DNA of 8,130 bases from Thermoanaerobaculia bacterium (lineage in GTDB: Bacteria > Acidobacteriota > Thermoanaerobaculia > Gp7-AA8), in NCBI GenBank assembly GCA_017883215.1, contig JADGOA010000166.1, positions 1 through 8,130 on the forward strand. The letters are read 5' to 3'. Shown here piece by piece: positions 1 to 6,720 of this stretch. The translations under genes and the position numbers were made by a program. How positions within the stretch are numbered: the first letter of the stretch is position 1; each line of letters starts with the position of its first letter. The notes beneath the pieces are model-generated. The model was not told the DNA's origin, made no database searches, and worked only from the letters and a program-made list of their open reading frames with translations.

Positions 1-21
1 TCCGCGGACGGCAGTTTCCCT

Positions 22-42
22 TGATCCCTGCTCCCTGATCCG
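22..42. repeat. Three-unit heptamer repeat upstream of the first gene
   Basis: Three consecutive 7-bp units, TGATCCC, TGCTCCC and TGATCCG, lie in the noncoding leader of the first glycosyltransferase gene. The last unit supplies an in-frame TGA (36-38) before the ATG at 60, so the gene cannot extend further upstream through it. The array is short, but its 7-bp period matches the two larger heptamer arrays in the gene at 2194. It may be the edge of a longer element cut by the window start. The rest of 1-59 shows no clear promoter; an AGG directly abuts the start codon. Confidence 0.5.
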
Positions 43-59
43 TCATCGTTCGGCACAGG

Positions 60-1166
60 ATGTTCAATGTCGTAGTCCACACGGCCGACGTGGTCGGCGA
101 GCGCATGGCCGGACCGGGCATTCGCGCCTGGCACTTCGCGCGCGAGCTCGCTGCGGTGGCGCCGGTGACCCTCGTGGCAAAGCTCAACGCCTTCCGCCCC
201 GCCGCCGAGCCATTTGCCGTCCTCGAGCGCGGAACGCCGGAAGCGCGCGAGGCGGTCCGTGCCGCCTCGGTGCTCGTCGGTCAGCCGAAAAGGGGTTTTT
301 TCAAGAAGCGCCGCGGCCAGCGCATCGTCTATGACCTCTTCGACCCGGTCGTCCTCGAGTTGCGCGAGCTGTACGGCAGCGCGCCGTCAGTGCGGCAGAG
401 GATCCACGTCGCGGCGGAGTGGTCGCGGCTCGCCTTCGCCCTCCGCTTCGGCGACCTGCTGATTTGCGCTTCTCCTCAGCAGAAGCGCTTCTACCAGCAG
501 CTGCAGTCGGGCGACGCCGCCTGGATCGACGTGCCGTTCGGCATCGATCTCGCCGACGTGCGGCAATGTTCGCCCTCGGCCGACAACATCGTGATCTGGG
601 GCGGTGGCACGTGGGAGTGGCTCGACCCGAAATCGGCCGTCGACGCCGTCGTGGCACTCAACCGCGACGGGGTGCGCTGCCGGCTCCTGTTTCTCGGCCG
701 CGCCAGGCCCGACGCCCACATCGTGGAGCGGCGGCGGGAGAGCCGTTTCGATCAGATTCTCGCTGACGCCGGCCCGTACGTCAGCGCCAACTCGGAGTGG
801 ATTCCCTTCCACGAGCGGCTGTCGTGGCTGCGGTCGGGCAAGGTCGCTATCATGCTGCACCGGCCGACAGCCGAGGCCGAGTACTCGATCCGCACGCGTC
901 TGTTTGATGCCATCGCGGCCGGCGTGCCGGTCGTCGCAACCGAGAGAGGTTTCGCGGCGGATCTGGTCGAGCGTGAGAAGATCGGGGTGGTCGTCCCGCC
1001 GTCGGACGTCGGCGCGGTCGCCGCAGCCATCCGGCGGCTCCTGACGAACGACGAGTTCCACGCCGCGTGCGTAAGGAATCTCGAGCGGATCCGGCCGCGG
1101 TTCGCGTGGGATGTGGTTACCACACCGCTGCGGCAGGCAATCGAGCAATGGCAGATGCGATCATGA
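60..1166 (+). CDS. GT4-type glycosyltransferase
   Basis: This 368-residue protein is probably a cytoplasmic GT-B fold glycosyltransferase that adds a sugar from a nucleotide-sugar donor to a lipid-linked saccharide. Near the N-terminus GPGIR (residues 18-22), after an RMA, is the loop seen in many GT4 enzymes that face the acceptor. IVIWGGGTWEWLDP (around W180) opens the second Rossmann domain. YSIRTRLFD (275-283) followed by AIAAGVPVVAT is the donor-binding region. The length is normal for the family. The ATG at 60 is the first possible start after an in-frame TGA at 36-38; the ribosome binding site is poor. Its stop overlaps the next start as ATGA. The donor and linkage cannot be told from sequence. 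Confidence 0.85.
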   Translation: MFNVVVHTADVVGERMAGPGIRAWHFARELAAVAPVTLVAKLNAFRPAAEPFAVLERGTPEAREAVRAASVLVGQPKRGFFKKRRGQRIVYDLFDPVVLELRELYGSAPSVRQRIHVAAEWSRLAFALRFGDLLICASPQQKRFYQQLQSGDAAWIDVPFGIDLADVRQCSPSADNIVIWGGGTWEWLDPKSAVDAVVALNRDGVRCRLLFLGRARPDAHIVERRRESRFDQILADAGPYVSANSEWIPFHERLSWLRSGKVAIMLHRPTAEAEYSIRTRLFDAIAAGVPVVATERGFAADLVEREKIGVVVPPSDVGAVAAAIRRLLTNDEFHAACVRNLERIRPRFAWDVVTTPLRQAIEQWQMRS

Positions 1167-2209
1167 ACAATCGCCGACTGAGCGTCGGTGAGGACGAGCC
1201 GGATCCAGCGGCACCGCCGGAGATTGCTGACACCCCGGCGCCCCTGCAGCTTTCTATTGTCATCGTGACGTGGAACAGCGAGCGGTGGATCGAGCGCTGT
1301 CTTCGCTCGGTTGCCGCCGCATGTGACGGGCTGCCACACGAGGTGACGGTCTACGACAACGCTTCGACCGATGCCACGCTGAAGAGCGTCGATGCCGTCG
1401 CGGCGGAGATCCCCGATGACGCGGCCGAACAGATCCGCATCATCCGCGGCTCGGAAAACTGCGGATTCGCCGCAGCGACGAACCGCGCCATCGCCGCCTC
1501 GCGCGGCGAGTACGTCTTCTTGTTGAATCCCGATTGCGAGCTCGATCGGCGAGCGCTCCGGGTGCTGCACGACTTCCTGTCGTCGCATCCTGAGGTCGCG
1601 GGTGCCGTCCCTTTGCTCGTCGACGAGAGCGGTGATTCGCAGCGCGAGTTCCAGCTCCGCCGTCTGCCGACGCTTCGGACGCTCGCCTACGACGCCCTTG
1701 CGGTCGACCGGCTCATGCCGCGCAATCGTGCCACCGCGCGCCACCGCTATCGCGATCTCGACCTGACCGTCCCGCAGCGCGTGGAGCAGCCTGCCGCCGC
1801 CGCCTTGTTCCTCCGCCGCCGTGTCATCGACCAGGTGGGAGCGTTCGACGAGCAGTTTGCGCCGGCATGGTTCGAGGACGTCGATTACTGCCACAGGCTC
1901 GCTGCCGCCGGAAAGCCGGTGTGGGTCGTTCCTGCGGCCGGCGCGCGGCACTTCGGCGGGTCCAGTCTCGAGAACCTTTCGTTCGCTGAGTTCACCGACT
2001 TCTGGTACAGGAACATGTGGCGGTATGCGGTCAAGTGGTTCCCGCGCCCCAAAGCAGAGGCGCTGCGATGGATCGTCATCGTGTCGATGATCCTTCGAAG
2101 CGGTGCCGCACTGGCCGGCATCCCGCACCCCAAGGTGCGACGTTGGGAAGCCTTCCACGCGTACAGGCACGTAATGGAGAGGGCGTTCAGGCGATGGAGC
2201 CCGCGCTGA
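1163..2209 (+). CDS. GT2 family glycosyltransferase, rhamnosyltransferase-like
   Basis: This protein of 348 residues resembles the WbbL-like branch of GT2 enzymes, which transfer rhamnose or a related sugar to a lipid-linked glycan. Visible motifs are VTWNS near the N-terminus, DNASTD (65-70) for nucleotide binding, NCGFAAATN, NPD (122-124) for the metal and diphosphate, and FEDVDYCHR (EDVD at 238-241) for the catalytic base region, followed by HFGGSS. A hydrophobic, possibly amphipathic C-terminal stretch (WIVIVSMILRSGAALAGIP) may hold it against the inner membrane. The ATG at 1163 is chosen because it forms an ATGA overlap with the previous stop. An in-frame ATG at 1148 with an upstream CAGG is also possible and would add five residues. 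The sugar specificity is inferred by resemblance only. Confidence 0.87.
   Translation: MNNRRLSVGEDEPDPAAPPEIADTPAPLQLSIVIVTWNSERWIERCLRSVAAACDGLPHEVTVYDNASTDATLKSVDAVAAEIPDDAAEQIRIIRGSENCGFAAATNRAIAASRGEYVFLLNPDCELDRRALRVLHDFLSSHPEVAGAVPLLVDESGDSQREFQLRRLPTLRTLAYDALAVDRLMPRNRATARHRYRDLDLTVPQRVEQPAAAALFLRRRVIDQVGAFDEQFAPAWFEDVDYCHRLAAAGKPVWVVPAAGARHFGGSSLENLSFAEFTDFWYRNMWRYAVKWFPRPKAEALRWIVIVSMILRSGAALAGIPHPKVRRWEAFHAYRHVMERAFRRWSPR
2176..2183 (+). promoter_or_regulatory. Ribosome binding site for the second GT2 gene
   Basis: GGAGAGGG lies 10 bases before the ATG at 2194, inside the end of the previous gene. It supports that start over any point further upstream in the same open frame. The overlap of 16 bp with the preceding gene suggests translational coupling. 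Confidence 0.45.
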
Positions 2210-3441
2210 GCGGAACCGGCGGACGCCTCGTCTCCGTCGTCCTCGTGACGTGGAACAGCGCCGCCTACCTGCCACGATGCCTGGCCGGAATCGCCGCGCA
2301 GACGTGGCCGGAGCTCGAGGTCATTGCCGTCGACAACGCGTCGAATGACGAGTCGGTTGCGGCCGTCGAAACATTTCGGGGGTCGGGGGTCGGGGGCCGG
2401 AGGTCGGAGGCGAGAGCGAGCGATCCTCCTCCGACCCCCGACCCCCGACGCCCGACCCCCATCACGGTCATCCGCAACCCCACCAACGCCGGCTTCGCCC
2501 GCGCCGTCAACCAGGCCGTTGCGGTCGCTCGCGGAGAATTCGTCCAGCTCCTCAACCCCGACGCTTTTCTCGAACCCGACTACATCGAGCGTCTCGTCGC
2601 GGCGTTCGATGCCGCGGGCGAGGACTTCGGGGCTGCGACCGGCACCCTGATCCGCGGCGAAGGGAGCGCCATCGAGCCTACCGCCATCATCGATTCCAAA
2701 GGCATCCGCATGACTCGCAGCGGCCGCCATTTCGACATCGGGCAGGGAAAGCCGGACGGCGAGGACGAGCGCGGCCTGGCGCGAATGGGACAGACCGCAG
2801 ACCGCGGACCGCAGACCGCGGACCACAGACCGCGGACCGCAGACCGCAGTCTGCCGGAGGCACAGGACGCGGTGCAGTTGGCCGACGCCGGGATCGATGG
2901 TTTCGAGTCTCGCGAGTTTCCAACTGCAGACCGCGGTCTGCGGTCTGCGGTCCTCAACGAGGTCTTCGGCGCGTCCGGCGCAGCGGCCATGTACCGGCGG
3001 ACGTTCATCGACGACGTTGCCGTCGATGGGCAGTTTCTCGACGAAGACTTCTTCACCTTCCGCGAAGACGCAGACGTGGCGTGGCGCGGGCAGCTGTTCG
3101 GATGGCGGGCCCTGCACGTTCCCGGCGCTGTCGCCATTCATGTCCGGACAGTGACGCCGGAGCGCCGTCGCGACATCTCCGCAGCCGTGAACATGCACTC
3201 GGTGAAGAACCGTTTTCTGCTGCGGCTGAAGAACGAGTCGCTCTATCTGGCGTTGCGCAACGCCATGTTCGAGATCCCGCGCGACCTGGTCGCCCTCGTC
3301 GCCGTGCTCACGATGGAGCGGACGTCGCTTCCAGCCCTGCAATGGATCTGGCGCAACCGGCGGCGCATCCTGGCGCACCGCCGCGAGATTCAACGGCGCC
3401 GCCGCGTCTCCGGTCGTGTGCTGGCGAGGTGGTTCCGGTGA
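2194..3441 (+). CDS. GT2 family glycosyltransferase carrying two repeat-derived insertions
   Basis: This protein of 415 residues is a second GT2 enzyme in tandem with the previous one. Core motifs are VTWNS, DNASND (47-52), NPTNAGF (95-101), NPD (121-123), EVFGASGAAAMYRR and FFTFREDADVAWR (EDAD at 291-294), then a basic C-terminus with SVKNRFLLRLKN. Two low-complexity segments interrupt it. Residues 62-89, rich in Gly, Arg, Pro and Asp, come from a heptamer inverted repeat between the nucleotide-binding motif and the NPTNAGF motif. Residues about 200-254, with TADR-like repeats, come from a second heptamer array before EVFGASG. Both keep the frame and all motifs remain, so the enzyme is probably active with longer surface loops. 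Its TGA overlaps the next GTG by four bases. Confidence 0.85.
   Translation: MEPALSGTGGRLVSVVLVTWNSAAYLPRCLAGIAAQTWPELEVIAVDNASNDESVAAVETFRGSGVGGRRSEARASDPPPTPDPRRPTPITVIRNPTNAGFARAVNQAVAVARGEFVQLLNPDAFLEPDYIERLVAAFDAAGEDFGAATGTLIRGEGSAIEPTAIIDSKGIRMTRSGRHFDIGQGKPDGEDERGLARMGQTADRGPQTADHRPRTADRSLPEAQDAVQLADAGIDGFESREFPTADRGLRSAVLNEVFGASGAAAMYRRTFIDDVAVDGQFLDEDFFTFREDADVAWRGQLFGWRALHVPGAVAIHVRTVTPERRRDISAAVNMHSVKNRFLLRLKNESLYLALRNAMFEIPRDLVALVAVLTMERTSLPALQWIWRNRRRILAHRREIQRRRRVSGRVLARWFR
2378..2460. repeat. Inverted heptamer repeat inside a glycosyltransferase gene
   Basis: The left arm (2378-2410) is built of GGGGGTC-type heptamers and the right arm (2428-2460) of GACCCCC-type heptamers. 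By hand alignment the arms pair at 30 of 33 positions around a 17-base loop. The element lies within the GT2 gene at 2194, is read through in frame as residues 62-89, and contains no stop. It would form a strong hairpin in mRNA or in single-stranded DNA. Confidence 0.85.
2791..2953. repeat. GACCGCA-type heptamer array with inverted return arm
   Basis: Nine uninterrupted 7-bp units (CAGACCG, CGGACCG and close variants) fill 2791-2853. After 70 bases of non-repeat sequence, 2924-2953 carries the same unit mostly in inverse orientation. A perfect 17-base inverted match joins 2791-2807 with 2931-2947, and the return arm contains the 16-bp perfect palindrome GCAGACCGCGGTCTGC (2926-2941). The 63-bp array is a multiple of three and stays open in the host reading frame. 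Confidence 0.85.
3426..3431 (+). promoter_or_regulatory. Ribosome binding site fixing a GTG start
   Basis: GAGGTG, six bases before the GTG at 3438, is a strong match to the anti-Shine-Dalgarno complement. It supports the GTG start, which begins the canonical MKIAILGTRGVPPSYGGFE sequence, over the much longer open frame that begins at 3081 and overlaps the previous gene. Confidence 0.6.
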
Positions 3442-4622
3442 AGATCGCAATCCTCGGCACGCGCGGCGTCCCGCCGTCGTACGGCGGATTCGAGACCTTC
3501 GCCGGCGAGCTCTCGACGCGCCTGGTCGACCGCGGACACGACGTCACGGTCTACTGCCGCCCTTCCCGTAACGGCGGCTCGCTGGACGAGCCCGCCACGT
3601 GGAATGGCGTCCGGCGCCTCGTCCTCCCCGCCGTCGGTCACAAGTACTTCGAGACGGTCAGCCACACCCTGGTCTCGGCCCTCGATGCGTGGCGCCGCGA
3701 TTTCGACGTCGCCCTCGTCTGCAATGCCGCGAACGCCTTCGTCCTCCCGATCCTCCGCGCCGCGCGATTGCCGATCGCAATCAACGTCGACGGCATCGAA
3801 CGGAAGCGGAGGAAGTGGAACGTCCTGGGGCGCGCCGTCTACTCGGTCGGAGAGGCGTTTTCCGTCGCGTTTGCGTCCGCCGTCATTGCCGATGCAGCCG
3901 TGATCGCCGATTACTACCGTTCGAATTACGCGCTCGACCCGGTGACGATCCCGTATGGCGCGGACTTCCCCGCCGAACAGGACTCGGAAGTCCTCAGCCG
4001 CCTCGGCGTGCAGTCGAGAGGCTACGTTCTCTACGTCAGCCGCTTCGAGCCGGAGAACAATCCGCTGGAAGTCGTGCTGGCGTACGAGAAACTGGTTGCG
4101 GGGTCACAGGGTCACGAGGTCACGAGGTCGCACGGACCCGACCTCGCAACCTCGCAACCTCGCCTCGCAACCAGCGGTACCCCGCCACTCGTCATGGTCG
4201 GCGATGGCCTCTACGCTCCACAATTGGTGGGAGAGCTGAAAAGCCATGCCAGCGATCGGATCCTCTTTCCCGGTGCGCTCTATGGAGCCGACTACCGGAC
4301 TCTGCAGCGAAATGCGCTCATTTACGTTCAGGCGACCGAAGTGGGGGGGACCCACCCGGCGCTGATCGAGGCGATGGGCTCGGGTGGCTGCGTTCTGGCC
4401 AACGACACGCCCGAAAACCGGGAAGTCGCAGGCGATTCAGCTGGTTACTTCAGACTCGGGGCAGACGAGACTCTCTCCGGGAGTCTCCGTCAGCTTCTGG
4501 AATCACAGGCGGAGCGCGAGAAATTGCGCCAGGCCGGGCGGGAACGCGCCCGGAAGCGATTCGCGTGGGACCGCGTGGTCGATTCCTACGAGCGGCTGTT
4601 CGCCGCCCTGGTTGGGCGATAG
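3438..4622 (+). CDS. GT4 glycosyltransferase with DUF1972-type N-terminus
   Basis: This protein of 394 residues is a GT-B fold enzyme. It starts with KIAILGTRGVPPSYGGFET, typical of DUF1972-containing glycosyltransferases, some of which are rhamnosyltransferases in capsule synthesis. The middle has NVDGIERKRRKW, then IPYGAD, and VLYVSRFEPENNPLEVV opens the C-terminal donor domain. E301 and E311 in ATEVGGTHPALIEAMGSGG are the family's donor-binding acidic residues. Residues 222-246 are an octamer-repeat insertion between LAYEKLVA and PPLVMVGD, where relatives normally have a short loop. The gene overlaps the previous one by four bases (GTGA) and has a good ribosome binding site. It likely extends the same lipid-linked glycan. 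The sugar transferred is not determinable here. Confidence 0.87.
   Translation: MKIAILGTRGVPPSYGGFETFAGELSTRLVDRGHDVTVYCRPSRNGGSLDEPATWNGVRRLVLPAVGHKYFETVSHTLVSALDAWRRDFDVALVCNAANAFVLPILRAARLPIAINVDGIERKRRKWNVLGRAVYSVGEAFSVAFASAVIADAAVIADYYRSNYALDPVTIPYGADFPAEQDSEVLSRLGVQSRGYVLYVSRFEPENNPLEVVLAYEKLVAGSQGHEVTRSHGPDLATSQPRLATSGTPPLVMVGDGLYAPQLVGELKSHASDRILFPGALYGADYRTLQRNALIYVQATEVGGTHPALIEAMGSGGCVLANDTPENREVAGDSAGYFRLGADETLSGSLRQLLESQAEREKLRQAGRERARKRFAWDRVVDSYERLFAALVGR
4102..4172. repeat. Octamer inverted repeat inside a GT4 gene
   Basis: Four 8-bp units of GGTCACGA type (4102-4133, the first and last being variants) are followed by a short spacer and four ACCTCGCA-type units (4141-4172). 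The two arms are imperfect reverse complements sharing CGAGGT/ACCTCG cores. The element is read in frame as residues 222-246 of the host protein without a stop. The forward unit is the same as in the intergenic element at 6147. Confidence 0.8.
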
Positions 4623-4687
4623 ACGCGCACAGCAGCCCATCCGTATCACGGGTCGGCGTAGTTCGCAGTGGTGGGGATGAAAAGAGA

Positions 4688-6130
4688 ATGCTGAAGCAGA
4701 AAGCGCGGCTGGTCGCGAGGATCGTTTATCTCATCGACCTGGCATTGACGTCGGCGGCGTTCTTCGCGGCCTTCTTCATCCGTGACGTCGTCATCCCTTA
4801 TATCGACCCCCAGCACTTTCCGACTGGCCTGTTCCCGCTCGCCGAATACCTGAAGATCTTCCCGCTGATCCTGATCATCTGGTCGGTCCTGTTCTTCACC
4901 TATCACAGCTACCACAGTCATCGAACCATTCCGGTCACGACCGAGGCGTTGACGACCGTGCGCGTGGTCGTGGTGGGGAACATCCTGCTCGCCACCGTGG
5001 CGTACCTGATTCCGCTGCGGCAGCTCTCGCGCGTCTGGTTCGTCCTCTTCGGCGTGATCTCGGCGGTTTTGCTGGTGCTCGAGAAGATCCTCGTGCGGGT
5101 CATCGCGCGCTACATTCGGTCGAAGGGCCTCAACTACCGCACGATCCTGATCGTCGGCACCGGCCGCCGCGCCACAGACCTGGCCAAGGTGATCGTCGGT
5201 CACAAATTCTGGGGCTTCAAGCTTCTCGGGTTTGTCTCTGATGGGCACCGGCTGTCAAACGGCTGGGCGAACTTCCGGGTCTTCGGTGACGTCCCCGACC
5301 TGCGGCGGATTCTGGAGGTGGGGCAGATCGGCGAGCCGATCGACGAGATCGTCTTCGCCGTCACGCGGAAGAAGCTCGACGAGATGAAGCAGATCTTTCT
5401 CATGTGCGAAGAGCTCGGTATCCGCACGCGGATCGCGATGAACTTCTTCTCGAACAAGGTGGCCAGGATCGAGATCGAGGAACTGGAAGGGATCCCGTTC
5501 CTCACCTTCACGACGACGCCGTCGAACGAGACGCAGCTCGCTTTCAAGCGCCTGCTCGACGTCACCGTGTCGCTGGTGATTCTGGCGCTCGCCGCGCCCG
5601 TCACCATCATCGTGGCGCTCGCCATCAAAGCGACGTCGCCGGGCTCGGTGTTTTTCAAGCAGAACCGCGTCGGTCTGAACGGCCGGAAGTTCACGCTTTA
5701 CAAGTTCCGGACGATGATCGAGGACGCGCACGCGCGACGCGGCGAGGTCGAGCATCTGAACGAGATGACCGCTCCGGTGTTCAAGGCAAAGGATGACCCG
5801 CGGATCACGCCGGTGGGCCGGTTCCTGCGCAGGTTCTCGTTCGACGAGCTGCCGCAGCTGTGGAACGTGCTGAGAGGCGATATGAGCCTGGTGGGGCCGC
5901 GGCCGCCGATCCCCGAAGAGGTGGCCTCGTATCACCGCTGGCATCGCCGGCGCCTGTCGATGAAACCCGGCCTGACGTGCCTCTGGCAGGTCAGCGGACG
6001 GAACAACGTCGACTTCGAGCGCTGGATGAAGATGGACCTGCAGTACATCGACAACTGGTCGCCATCGCTCGATTTCAAAATCCTGCTGCGCACCATCCCG
6101 GCGGTGCTTTCGGGCAAGGGCGCGTCGTAG
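4688..6130 (+). CDS. Polyprenyl-phosphate sugar-1-phosphate transferase (initiating transferase)
   Basis: This 480-residue inner-membrane enzyme likely transfers a hexose-1-phosphate from a UDP-sugar to undecaprenyl phosphate, the first step of polysaccharide repeat-unit assembly (WcaJ/WbaP/ExoY class). About four N-terminal membrane segments lie near residues 12-32, 56-76, 90-110 and 117-135. A CoA-binding-like Rossmann region follows with ILIVGTGRR (GTG at 157-159). The bacterial sugar transferase domain begins at FKRLLDV (286-292) with a hydrophobic helix, then SPGSVFFKQNRVG, KFRTM, FDELPQLWNVLRGDMSLVGPRP (D386-E387 catalytic pair; GPRP 403-406) and PGLTCLWQVSGR. It is of normal length. 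The ATG at 4688 is chosen because upstream codons in the same frame are a shadow of the previous gene. The sugar (glucose, galactose or other) is not resolved. Confidence 0.93.
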   Translation: MLKQKARLVARIVYLIDLALTSAAFFAAFFIRDVVIPYIDPQHFPTGLFPLAEYLKIFPLILIIWSVLFFTYHSYHSHRTIPVTTEALTTVRVVVVGNILLATVAYLIPLRQLSRVWFVLFGVISAVLLVLEKILVRVIARYIRSKGLNYRTILIVGTGRRATDLAKVIVGHKFWGFKLLGFVSDGHRLSNGWANFRVFGDVPDLRRILEVGQIGEPIDEIVFAVTRKKLDEMKQIFLMCEELGIRTRIAMNFFSNKVARIEIEELEGIPFLTFTTTPSNETQLAFKRLLDVTVSLVILALAAPVTIIVALAIKATSPGSVFFKQNRVGLNGRKFTLYKFRTMIEDAHARRGEVEHLNEMTAPVFKAKDDPRITPVGRFLRRFSFDELPQLWNVLRGDMSLVGPRPPIPEEVASYHRWHRRRLSMKPGLTCLWQVSGRNNVDFERWMKMDLQYIDNWSPSLDFKILLRTIPAVLSGKGAS

Positions 6131-6146
6131 GCCTGCCGCCCGGCCC

Positions 6147-6260
6147 GGTCACGAGGTCGCGAGGTTTCGAGGTGGGAACCGGTTCTTCGACCTTACAAGC
6201 CCGCAAGCCCGCAAGCCCGCAAGCCCGCAACCTCGCGACCTCGTGACCTCGTGACCTCGT
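6147..6260. repeat. Intergenic octamer inverted-repeat element
   Basis: The left arm (6147-6170) is three octamers: GGTCACGA, GGTCGCGA and GGTTTCGA. A loop region includes the 10-bp palindrome GAACCGGTTC (6176-6185). The right part (6197-6260) is eight octamers in unbroken phase: four AAGCCCGC, one AACCTCGC and three GACCTCGT. GGTCACGAGGTCGCGAGGT at 6147-6165 is perfectly repeated in inverse at 6230-6248. This element fills most of the 155-bp gap after the initiating transferase. It has no T-tract, so it is not a classic terminator, but as RNA it could slow polymerase or stabilise the upstream 3' end. Confidence 0.85.
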
Positions 6261-6278
6261 GACCCACTCTGCTACGCT
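6251..6278 (+). promoter_or_regulatory. Possible leaderless promoter for the second gene group
   Basis: TGCTACGCT at 6270-6278 resembles an extended -10 (TGnTAnnnT), with TACGCT as the -10 hexamer. GTGACC at 6251-6256, part of the last repeat units, matches four bases of the -35 consensus at 16 bp spacing. Transcription would start about at the ATG at 6286, giving a leaderless mRNA, which fits the absence of a ribosome binding site there. This is a visual match only. Confidence 0.35.
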
Positions 6279-6285
6279 CGTGCCG

Positions 6286-6720
6286 ATGCGTCCGCGGACA
6301 GCGCTCACGATCGCCTGCTTTGCTGCTCTGGTGATCGCGTCGATTCGAATTCCGCCGCTGACGTTGCCGTTCATCGATCGCGAACCGATCCGCCGTTCGA
6401 TGACCGTGCTGCCGGATGCCGGCATCTGGTGGCCTGACTATCCGCGATTCCTCCAAGCGGTGCGCGCGCGGACCGAACAGGGCGATTCGATCGCGCTTTT
6501 CGTGCCGACGTTCACTTGGGAAGGGGGCTACTCGTACGCGTACTACCGCGCGAGTTATTTCCTCGCCGGGCGTGAGGTGCTGCCGGTAATCGTTCCCGGG
6601 GACCGGCGCGTTCCCGCCAACGTGACGCGCGCGCGGTACGTCGCGATCTGGCACGGCCGGCCGCCGGCCGGAGTGCATGTAGTGTTCGAAGGATTCGGCG
6701 GCACGCTGGTGAGGCGTTGA
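6286..6720 (+). CDS. Small membrane-anchored protein of unknown function
   Basis: This protein of 144 residues is not assigned to a family. A basic start (MRPR) is followed by one hydrophobic segment at about residues 5-22, fitting a signal anchor or signal peptide without a clear cleavage site. The remaining ~120 residues look soluble and extracytoplasmic, with a Tyr-rich stretch around WEGGYSYAYYRASYFLAGREVLP and a C-terminal GFGGTLVRR. The ATG at 6286 is preferred over an in-frame GTG at 6259 because the latter lies inside the octamer repeat. Its TGA shares one base with the ATG of the next gene, so the two are probably translated together, and it may work with that GT-C-like membrane protein. 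This partnership is inferred from position. Confidence 0.7.
   Translation: MRPRTALTIACFAALVIASIRIPPLTLPFIDREPIRRSMTVLPDAGIWWPDYPRFLQAVRARTEQGDSIALFVPTFTWEGGYSYAYYRASYFLAGREVLPVIVPGDRRVPANVTRARYVAIWHGRPPAGVHVVFEGFGGTLVRR

Noticed and set aside
752..2275. Long minus-strand open frame (507 codons), and a similar one at 1885-3450
   Set aside because: They lie opposite well-recognised glycosyltransferase genes. Their translations are rich in Arg, with no domain motifs; long antisense frames are common in GC-rich DNA.
2378..2403. G-quadruplex in the GT2 gene
   Set aside because: Only three GGGGG tracts are present and the fourth is GGAGG, so the standard four-tract pattern with at least three Gs each is not met.
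2194..3441. Pseudogene call because of the repeat insertions
   Set aside because: The frame is open throughout and all GT2 motifs are kept, so disruption is not supported.
3599..4687. Upstream extension of the initiating transferase reading frame
   Set aside because: This part overlaps the GT4 gene in another frame and its translation is Arg-rich and without motifs. The recognisable protein begins at the ATG at 4688.
6147..6260. CRISPR array
   Set aside because: Units are 8 bp, directly adjacent, with no spacers and no cas genes nearby.
6147..6285. Intrinsic terminator after the initiating transferase
   Set aside because: There is a strong inverted repeat but no T-tract after the stem, so a canonical terminator cannot be supported; an effect on transcription remains possible.
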